Source: an uncultured bacterium (lineage in GTDB: Bacteria > Bacillota > Clostridia > Lachnospirales > Lachnospiraceae). From it: a DNA stretch of 35,108 bases. Shown in pieces: positions 1-5,794 of this stretch. Position 1 is the stretch's first letter. Every line of letters begins with the position of its first letter. The translations under genes were made by a program, and so were the position numbers. Location of the stretch: the NCBI GenBank assembly GCA_937916345.1, contig CALFUE010000145.1, forward strand, positions 1-35,108. The letters run 5' to 3'. A model generated the notes under the pieces. That model was not told where the DNA came from, searched no databases, and saw nothing but the letters and a program-made list of their open reading frames with translations.

Positions 1-71
1 AAGAGAACAGCAGCAAATTATTGGTTTGGACTCTCAACAGGTGTTGTTGATATAAGAGCTCCGAAGATTTC

Positions 72-94
72 CTATCAGACAAAAAAACTGATAG
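72..94. repeat. Perfect 7-bp hairpin at the smc break point
   Basis: CTATCAG (72-78) and CTGATAG (88-94) are exact inverted repeats around a 9-base A-rich loop. The hairpin lies where SMC coding similarity ends (about base 98). Nothing between bases 1 and about 95 resembles SMC. A subterminal hairpin is typical of IS200/IS605-type element ends, but 74 bases of flank cannot identify an element. It may equally be chance at a contig junction. Confidence 0.4.
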
Positions 95-1796
95 CATTCT
101 TTAAGAATTCTATCATATCCTTTGCTGTGGACTCATTGTCGGTCACCACATTCTGTATATTTCCTCCGAGAGCCACCTCTATTGCGGTCTCATATTTCGA
201 GTCTACTCTCATGAGATCTGCAACAACGCCCATAACTTTGGGGTCGCCCTGCTCCAGCACCGCCTTGGTGGCGTTTCCGAAGCCCTCATAGCGCTCCGCG
301 ATATTGGTCAGTGCCTCCAGTCTGGAATATTTGGTGTTATATTCATTTCTGGCCTCGTTCAGGGTTCTCTTTAATTCGTCCTCCTTCTGCTGCCATGATG
401 ATAACTTTTCATTTTCAGAGTCCAACTTTGCGATGAGCTTTTCTCTCTCGTCCAGAAGGTTATTGCACTCCTTTTCGGCTCTGACCAGTTCCTCCTTCTT
501 TTCCATATCAACGGAGGCCTGCTCTATGCTCTTCTTGTTCAGGTCGGCGCGGCGTATCTGCAGCTGTTCCAGCCTGGTTTTGTATTCTCTGAGATCGGCA
601 GTAAGTTTTGTCTCCTCATCGATCAGCGAGAATAATCTCTCCTTTGACTCCTCAGACGCTTCCCTGGCATGTCTCAGCTTTCCCTGTATCTCCGAAAGAT
701 TTCTCTCGGCTTCCCCGGTCTTTATCTTTGCCTCTTCCAGGGCTTTCGAAAGCGACTCCTTGTTGCCGCTGTTCTCACAGATCTCCTGATTTCTTCTGGC
801 TGCCTCCTTCTCGACGGAATCGAGTCTCTCCGACAGCTGCACCTCCAGATTATCAAGTGATTTCAGCTGCTCAGTCTTCACGCCGATGGTGCCTGTCAGA
901 CTCTGTCTGGTAGTGTTGGCGTTTACCAGCGCCTCATTCACCTCTTTTGTCTTTTGATCCAGCTCATCTATGCGGATCTGCAGATCATTGTAGGCGCTCT
1001 CGTTCGCGCGCTTTTCCTCCCTGACAGAATTAAGCTCGCTGTCTGTAGTCTCTATATCATCGGACACGATCTCCAGCTCATGGAGTATCTTCTCCATATC
1101 CATGAGATAGGCATTTATATCGAGAGTTTTCAGCTCTTCTCTCTTTTTCAGATATATCCTGGCTCCCTCGGACTGACGCTCGAGTGGGGCGAGCTGTCTC
1201 TCCTGCTCGCTTAACACATCATTTATCCTGGTGAGGTTTTCCTGTTCCTTCTCCAGCTTTTTGATGGTCGCGGCCTTGCTGCGCTTGAACTTTACGATCC
1301 CCGCAGCCTCGTCAAAGAGCTCTCTTCTCTCCTCGGGGTGTTTGCTCAGGATCCTTTCGATCTGACCCTGTCCTATGATAGAATAGCCTTCCTTTCCTAT
1401 TCCCGTATCATAAAAAAGCTCCTGTACATCCTTCAGACGACAGGCACTTCCGTTTATCAGATATTCACTTTCCCCGGAACGGTAAACTCTGCGGGCAACT
1501 GTGATCTCGGTAAAATCGCTGGGCAGTGCATGATCCGTATTATCAAAGGTTATGGCGACATAGGCAAAGCTCAATGGCTTACGGTTTTCAGTACCGGCAA
1601 ATATGACATCCTGCATACTGCCGCCGCGGAGCTTGCTCGCGCTCTGTTCTCCAAGCACCCACCGAACGGCGTCCGCAACATTGCTCTTTCCGGAGCCGTT
1701 AGGCCCCACTATGCCGGTGAATCCTCCGTTAAAGCTGAAGGTGAGCTTGTTCGCGAAGGACTTGAAGCCTTGTATCTCTAATGTTTTTAAATACAT
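75..1796 (-). CDS. smc: Chromosome segregation protein SMC, N-terminal half, interrupted in the hinge
   Basis: SMC is the ATPase core of the SMC-ScpAB condensin that compacts and segregates the chromosome. The start reads MYLKTLEIQGFKSFA. A Walker A loop GPNGSGKSN lies at about residues 31-39, followed by the typical WVLGEQSASKLRGG segment, then a long charged coiled coil (about 170-500) and the start of the hinge (YEGFGNATKAVLEQG, then NVVTDNESTAKDMIEFLKN). Family members are near 1190 residues, but this frame ends at residue 573. SMC similarity stops around base 98, and the last few residues come from unrelated sequence before a TGA at 75-77. The C-terminal coil, signature motif and Walker B are absent from the window. 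The start is 4 bases after the rnc stop, with GAGGA at good spacing. The gene is either disrupted or cut by an assembly junction. Identity is certain; functional state is unknown. Confidence 0.9.
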   Translation of the reverse strand: MYLKTLEIQGFKSFANKLTFSFNGGFTGIVGPNGSGKSNVADAVRWVLGEQSASKLRGGSMQDVIFAGTENRKPLSFAYVAITFDNTDHALPSDFTEITVARRVYRSGESEYLINGSACRLKDVQELFYDTGIGKEGYSIIGQGQIERILSKHPEERRELFDEAAGIVKFKRSKAATIKKLEKEQENLTRINDVLSEQERQLAPLERQSEGARIYLKKREELKTLDINAYLMDMEKILHELEIVSDDIETTDSELNSVREEKRANESAYNDLQIRIDELDQKTKEVNEALVNANTTRQSLTGTIGVKTEQLKSLDNLEVQLSERLDSVEKEAARRNQEICENSGNKESLSKALEEAKIKTGEAERNLSEIQGKLRHAREASEESKERLFSLIDEETKLTADLREYKTRLEQLQIRRADLNKKSIEQASVDMEKKEELVRAEKECNNLLDEREKLIAKLDSENEKLSSWQQKEDELKRTLNEARNEYNTKYSRLEALTNIAERYEGFGNATKAVLEQGDPKVMGVVADLMRVDSKYETAIEVALGGNIQNVVTDNESTAKDMIEFLKNAISFFV

Positions 1797-1800
1797 CGAA

Positions 1801-2493
1801 TCATTCCTCTCGTATTCCCTTAAGCTTTAACAGTGCTTCGTAGCTGGCCTTCTTCTCGGCATCCTTCTTGGTATTGCCGGTGCCTGTGCCCATCATCTCT
1901 CCGTTCACATACACAGCCACGGTAAACACTTTTGCGTGGTCGGGGCCGGACTGATCTATTATCTCGTAGCTGGCCCTGCCCATGCCCCTGCCCTGCGTTT
2001 CCTCCTGCAGCAGGGATTTCGCGTCGTGATAGAGGGCGCGATCCTTTGTATTTACCAGCACAAATCTCTCCACAAATTTTGATGCGACATCGAATCCGCC
2101 GTCCAGATATACGGCTCCTATCAGTGCCTCAAAAGCATCGGAGAGCAGGGATTTGCGCTCTCTGCCTCCGGTCTTTTCCTCGCCTCTGGTCATGTAGATA
2201 TAATCGCCCAGATCGATGCCCACGGCGATCTCCCCCAGCGAGTCCTCACAGACCAGAGCTGCCCTGATCCTGGTAAGTTCTCCCTCCCTGTAGTCAGGGT
2301 AATGGTGATAGAGAAAATCACTGGACAAAAGCTCCAGCACGGCATCTCCCAGATATTCCAGCCGCTCGTTTTCACTGGTGTCTCCCAGATGATGCTCATG
2401 GGCATAGGAACTGTGAGTGAGAGCCAGTGTAAGGAGGCTTTCATTCTTAAATTTATAGCCTATTGTTTTTTCCAGCTGTTCCTGCGGTTTCAT
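1801..2493 (-). CDS. rnc: Ribonuclease III
   Basis: This endonuclease cleaves double-stranded RNA and processes rRNA precursors and structured mRNAs. The catalytic signature NERLEYLGDAVLE is intact near residues 42-54, with a further acidic cluster (SDAFEALIGAVYLDGG) around residue 120. A C-terminal double-stranded RNA-binding domain ends in KKDAEKKASYEALLKL. Three in-frame starts are possible: GTG at 2505 and ATG at 2502, both too close to the GGAGAG site, and ATG at 2493, which lies 11 bases from it and gives MKPQEQLEKTIGYKF. I chose 2493. The longer starts would overlap acpP by one to a few bases. The normal length is about 230 residues and this is full length. The position between acpP and smc is the standard Firmicutes order. 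Confidence 0.96.
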   Translation of the reverse strand: MKPQEQLEKTIGYKFKNESLLTLALTHSSYAHEHHLGDTSENERLEYLGDAVLELLSSDFLYHHYPDYREGELTRIRAALVCEDSLGEIAVGIDLGDYIYMTRGEEKTGGRERKSLLSDAFEALIGAVYLDGGFDVASKFVERFVLVNTKDRALYHDAKSLLQEETQGRGMGRASYEIIDQSGPDHAKVFTVAVYVNGEMMGTGTGNTKKDAEKKASYEALLKLKGIREE

Positions 2494-2501
2494 CAAAACC
2501 A

Positions 2502-2735
2502 TCACTCTCCAAGCGCTGACTTGATCCTGTTTACCGCGTCTCCCACGGTAACGATCTTTTCTGCCTCTTCTGTGGGTATCTCTATATCAAAGGCTTCCTC
2601 TATCCCGATGATGATCTGGAATATATCCAGCGAATCTGCGCCGAGATCATCGATAAATGTGGTATTCTCGGTTATACCCTCGGGATCTACGCTCAATACT
2701 TCTACTATTATGTCTCTGACTTTCTCGAATTCCAT
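2502..2735 (-). CDS. acpP: Acyl carrier protein
   Basis: This is the 77-residue small acidic carrier of fatty-acyl chains in type II fatty acid synthesis. The phosphopantetheine attachment motif LGADSLD places the modified serine at residue 35. The four-helix ACP pattern and acidic helix II ([18 protein letters not shown]) are clear. It sits between plsX, which makes acyl-phosphate from acyl-ACP, and rnc. Both neighbours are expected, and no other fab genes are in the window. Confidence 0.97.
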   Translation of the reverse strand: MEFEKVRDIIVEVLSVDPEGITENTTFIDDLGADSLDIFQIIIGIEEAFDIEIPTEEAEKIVTVGDAVNRIKSALGE

Positions 2736-2789
2736 TTTCTTCTACTCCTCTAAAAAATCTGCAACAAGGCATATACTAATAAAAATAAA

Positions 2790-3806
2790 CTACTCTGTCA
2801 ACCCAATTCCACGGGTGAGCTTCCCCGTGAAGTCGTACTCCTTAAACTGCCTGCACTGCAGTATCGTGTTCTTTATCTCATTGGCCCTGGCAGAGCCATG
2901 AGTCTTTACCACTAGACCCTTGCATCCCAGGAGCGGCGCTCCGCCATACTTTGTGGCGTCAAAATCCTTCAGGGTATTCCTTAAAGCCGGCTTCGCAAGA
3001 GCTGCGCCTATGGTGGAGAGTGTCGTAGACGTCAGGCCTTCCTTTATCTTTGAGATAAGAGTAGACGCAAGACCCTCGTAGAGCTTTAGTATGACATTTC
3101 CCACAAATGCATCACAGACGCAGACATCGGCGTACCCCACCGGAATATCCCTCGCCTCAATGCTCCCGATGAAGTTGATCCCCTTAGTCTCTTTAAGCAG
3201 AGGAAATGTCTCCTTTACCAGGGCATTTCCCTTTTCTTCCTCGGCTCCCACATTTACTATGGCGACTCTGGGATTATCGATACCGATTATCTCTTTCATA
3301 TAGACTGAACCCATCTGGGCGAACTGTACCAGCCAGGAAGGTCTGGCATCCATATTTGCCCCGCAGTCTATCACCATTGACACACCGTTTGCGGTGGGAA
3401 TTATGGGAGCTAACGGGGGACGCTCAATCCCTTTTAGTCTTCCAACGAGAAGTGTCCCGCCGGCTAAAATCGCCCCGGAATTTCCCGCGGATACAAAGGC
3501 GTCAGCCTTTCCCTCCTTCACCAGGTTCAAGCCCACCACCATGGAAGAATCCTTCTTTTTTCTGATGGCATTTGTGGGATGCTCTGCCATGCCAATCTCC
3601 TCTGTGGTGTGAACAACGCTCACCCTGTCCGGGAGACTGCCTTCAAAGCCGTGCTCCTTAAATCCTTTTTTAATTATTTCGCTGTCACCGCACAGTATCA
3701 CATTGATGTCGTCAGACTCAGAGAGAGCCGCGATCGTGCCTTCTATCACACACCCGGGAGCGTTATCGCCACCCATGGCGTCAATTGCTACAGTGATCTC
3801 ACTCAT
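2790..3806 (-). CDS. plsX: Phosphate acyltransferase PlsX
   Basis: PlsX converts acyl-ACP to acyl-phosphate, the donor for the first acylation of glycerol-3-phosphate in phospholipid synthesis. It is a peripheral membrane enzyme. The N-terminus MSEITVAIDAMGGDNAPG carries the family-defining AMGGD segment. The rest (TNAIRKKKDSSMVVGLNLVKEG, IDCGANMDARPSWLVQFA, VCDAFVGNVILKLYEG) is typical. The reading frame stays open upstream to 3893, but that extension runs into the rpmF-plsX spacer and has no family character. The ATG at 3806 has AGGAG seven bases upstream, giving about 338 residues, the usual size. The gene follows rpmF as in many bacteria. No FapR-type operator was recognised. Confidence 0.96.
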   Translation of the reverse strand: MSEITVAIDAMGGDNAPGCVIEGTIAALSESDDINVILCGDSEIIKKGFKEHGFEGSLPDRVSVVHTTEEIGMAEHPTNAIRKKKDSSMVVGLNLVKEGKADAFVSAGNSGAILAGGTLLVGRLKGIERPPLAPIIPTANGVSMVIDCGANMDARPSWLVQFAQMGSVYMKEIIGIDNPRVAIVNVGAEEEKGNALVKETFPLLKETKGINFIGSIEARDIPVGYADVCVCDAFVGNVILKLYEGLASTLISKIKEGLTSTTLSTIGAALAKPALRNTLKDFDATKYGGAPLLGCKGLVVKTHGSARANEIKNTILQCRQFKEYDFTGKLTRGIGLTE

Positions 3807-3828
3807 CCTAATGCTCCTAACCAAAATC

Positions 3829-3870
3829 AGCCCCGGGTAAGCCTGTGCATCTACAGTTTCCCCCGGGGCT
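3829..3870 (-). promoter_or_regulatory. Attenuator-like hairpin between rpmF and plsX
   Basis: AGCCCCGGG (3829-3837) and CCCGGGGCT (3862-3870) form a perfect 9-bp GC-rich stem. The loop contains a further CTGT/ACAG pairing. On the transcribed (minus) strand the stem is followed by CTGATTTTGG, with only four U residues. This looks like a leaky terminator or RNA-processing barrier that would let rpmF mRNA exceed downstream plsX-acpP-rnc-smc mRNA. Confidence 0.5.
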
Positions 3871-3904
3871 TCTGCCATATCTCGATCCTTCAACCGATTC
3901 AGTC

Positions 3905-4084
3905 TTACTCGACTGTGATGATCTCTTTTTTATTATATGCACCACAGTTCCTGCATACTCTGTGGGGTACCATCAGAGAACCGCATTTGCTGCACTTTAC
4001 CAGTGTGGGCGCAGCCATCTTCCAGTTTGCGCGTCTCTTGTCGCGTCTTGCCTTGGAAGATTTGTTCTTTGGACATATAGACAT
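3905..4084 (-). CDS. rpmF: 50S ribosomal protein L32
   Basis: This 59-residue gene was found by reading the minus strand directly. The start reads MSICPKNKSSKARRDKRRA, the classic L32 N-terminus. Two CxxC pairs (CSKC and CRNC) form a zinc ribbon, and the protein ends in KKEIITVE. AGGAGG lies eight bases upstream of the ATG. It is the first gene of the rpmF-plsX-acpP-rnc-smc operon. The DUF177 (yceD) gene that often precedes rpmF is missing here. Both cysteine pairs are intact, so this is the zinc-binding form of L32. Confidence 0.96.
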   Translation of the reverse strand: MSICPKNKSSKARRDKRRANWKMAAPTLVKCSKCGSLMVPHRVCRNCGAYNKKEIITVE

Positions 4085-4120
4085 CTTTCACACCTCCTCA
4101 AAAGTTACTCACGGAGAAAT

Positions 4121-4149
4121 AATATACACAATTTTTTCGCTGCTGTCAA
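4121..4149 (-). promoter_or_regulatory. Sigma-A promoter of the rpmF operon
   Basis: On the minus strand a perfect -35 TTGACA (4144-4149) is separated by exactly 17 bases from -10 TATATT (4121-4126). Transcription would start near 4114, giving a leader of about 30 bases that includes the AGGAGG of rpmF. This is one of the strongest promoter matches in the window. Confidence 0.85.
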
Positions 4150-4154
4150 CATTT

Positions 4155-4190
4155 TTTATCACGAACGGAGAATACCCCGTCCGTGATAAA
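4155..4190. promoter_or_regulatory. 14-bp imperfect palindrome just upstream of the rpmF promoter
   Basis: TTTATCACGAACGG (4155-4168) is mirrored by CCGTCCGTGATAAA (4177-4190) with one mismatch and an 8-base spacer. It ends five bases before the -35 box. Its centre lies about 58 bases upstream of the predicted start site, a position used by class I activators. There is no U-tract on the minus strand, so it is not a simple terminator. It is either an operator or part of the adjacent hairpin-rich region. Confidence 0.45.
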
Positions 4191-4438
4191 GTCTCCGGCA
4201 AAGAGCGCTAAGGATTTTGCAGTGGAAGGTCGCAAAGCGACCGCAAATCTGGCGCCAAGTCCGCCGGGAGCGGACTTGAATATTTTATGATACAAGGGTC
4301 AAAAGATCCAAATTATGCGAGAGTCAAAAGCCACTCGCTATGATCTCACGGATTTTCAGATAAAGTCAATGCTTCGCATAACAAATCCGGCACAGCAAGT
4401 GCGCGATTCGACTGCGAATGATAACAGAAATGCAACAA
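4190..4438. repeat. Gene-free, hairpin-dense intergenic region
   Basis: I see no coding sequence here. The region holds a chain of short inverted repeats: GGTCGC/GCGACC (4228-4233, 4237-4242), AAGTCCGC/GCGGACTT (4257-4264, 4270-4277), GGGTC/GATCC around AAAA (4296-4309), GCGAG/CTCGC (4317-4321, 4334-4338), CGGATTT/AAATCCG (4349-4355, 4383-4389) and ATTCG/CGAAT (4406-4410, 4415-4419). The two middle hairpins share the phrase GTCAAAAG. It lies just past the end of the ABC permease gene. It could be the 3' region of that operon, a dispersed intergenic repeat, or a structured RNA. Confidence 0.6.
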
Positions 4439-5794
4439 TTATTCTGCTGATTTCATGGCTTCGATAGCGGAGATCCTGGTGGCTTTCAATGCCGGAAAAA
4501 ATCCCGATACCAGTCCCACGAACATGGCGAAGCCCGCTCCGAATAATGGCAGCCAGATGGGTATCACGGACAGCGGAGCGTCACCTGCCATACCCTCTCC
4601 CACGGACATACCCACGCCGGAGCCGAAGGCATCCAGCAGGAACGAACCGCCCACGGAATTAATACCTATTGAGGCGGCATAGCTCAGGATTATCCCCACG
4701 ATACCTCCGATGAGTCCCATCATACCGGCCTCAAAGAGAAACAGCATCCTTATATCCGAAACCTTGCAACCCAGAACTTTCATAATACCTATCTCCCTGG
4801 TTCTCTCGTAGATGGACATTATCATGGTATTCGCAATATTGATGGCGGAGACCAGCATGGCTATGGCACCAATGGCTCCCAGCACCATCTGGAGAATGTT
4901 TGCCACATCCTTCATAGGCTGGATATACTGCATGTTTGAGTCCGAGCGAAGCCCCATCTCCTTGAGCTTTTCCTGAACCTCCTTTACATTGTTCAGGTTA
5001 TCCACATTGAGCTTTATACTGTCATAGTTCTCCAGTGAGTTCATGACCTTTTTACGGTCAGAAAGCTTCAGCGTGTTTGCGTACTTCTGCATTATGCCCC
5101 TGTAGAACTCCAGGTCAACAAAAATATTGTACATACCGTCAAATGAACTCTCGGTCTGCATCATATCCACAAAATCCATCGGATTGAGCTTGTAGGAAAA
5201 TGGCTTTGGAGAATTGTTCTCATACTGCATACAGGTGAGCTCCAGCTTGTCATGTTCCGGATCAAGCTCCTTTGTCTTCATGCGCATCCCACTCCAGTCA
5301 TACAGAGTCTTTTCCACATCGGTTCCGAATATAAACTTTCCGGAGGCATTCTCGGCATTAGGATAGGTCCCGTCCGCAAGGGGCGGATAACCGAATTCCT
5401 CGTAGCAGTCCATATCTATGGCTGCGATCCCGCCGCCTAAACTATAACTACCGCTGGTTATCTGCATGCTGTAATCGACGATATAGGGAGTCACTGCCTT
5501 CACATGATCAAGCTCTTTCAGCTGATTTAGGACATCCTGGTTCAGCTTCTGCTTGACATTTGTGTAATTACCGCTCTCGTCCTCCTCCCATGCGTTGGAG
5601 CTGACATCAATGACGGTCATACTGCCGTTCTGCATGATCATGGCATCAAAGCTCTCATTTACACCGATGCCAACAGATATCATGACAACGATGGACACGG
5701 TTCCGATCACAACACCGATAATGGTCAATATGGTACGGGCCTTACGCCTGAAAAGGTTTCTAAGCCCCATGAGTAAGAGATCTGCAATACTCAT
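4439..5794 (-). CDS. ABC transporter permease, MacB/FtsX type
   Basis: This is the membrane subunit of an export-type ABC system of the MacB/LolCDE/FtsX superfamily. After a short basic N-terminus (LRNLFRRKARTILTIIGVVIG) comes TM1 at about residues 18-40. A large extracytoplasmic MacB-type domain follows to about residue 300, then three C-terminal helices of the FtsX domain, with the hallmark NTMIMSIYERTREIGIMKVLG. The ATG at 5794 shares one base with the TGA of the upstream gene; the codon before it is TTG, so the longer call is unnecessary. The partners are the ATPase and the CARDB-like protein directly upstream. Such systems usually move substrates outward or couple ATP hydrolysis to extracytoplasmic work. 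The substrate is unknown. Confidence 0.9.
   Translation of the reverse strand: MSIADLLLMGLRNLFRRKARTILTIIGVVIGTVSIVVMISVGIGVNESFDAMIMQNGSMTVIDVSSNAWEEDESGNYTNVKQKLNQDVLNQLKELDHVKAVTPYIVDYSMQITSGSYSLGGGIAAIDMDCYEEFGYPPLADGTYPNAENASGKFIFGTDVEKTLYDWSGMRMKTKELDPEHDKLELTCMQYENNSPKPFSYKLNPMDFVDMMQTESSFDGMYNIFVDLEFYRGIMQKYANTLKLSDRKKVMNSLENYDSIKLNVDNLNNVKEVQEKLKEMGLRSDSNMQYIQPMKDVANILQMVLGAIGAIAMLVSAINIANTMIMSIYERTREIGIMKVLGCKVSDIRMLFLFEAGMMGLIGGIVGIILSYAASIGINSVGGSFLLDAFGSGVGMSVGEGMAGDAPLSVIPIWLPLFGAGFAMFVGLVSGFFPALKATRISAIEAMKSAE

Noticed and set aside
1801..2505. rnc start at GTG 2505
   Set aside because: The GGAGAG site abuts this GTG with no spacing; ATG 2493 has acceptable spacing and a family-like N-terminus.
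3807..4150. FapR-type operator for lipid control of plsX
   Set aside because: No TTAGTACC-like direct or inverted repeats are present near the promoter or plsX.
3579..4211. Plus-strand open frame of 210 residues over the rpmF-plsX spacer
   Set aside because: It runs antisense to rpmF, which has unmistakable L32 motifs and a proper ribosome site and promoter.
4190..4438. Possible CRISPR array or riboswitch in the hairpin cluster
   Set aside because: The hairpins differ in sequence and spacing, so there are no regular repeats and spacers. No riboswitch core was recognised, and the region lies after a gene rather than directly before its start.
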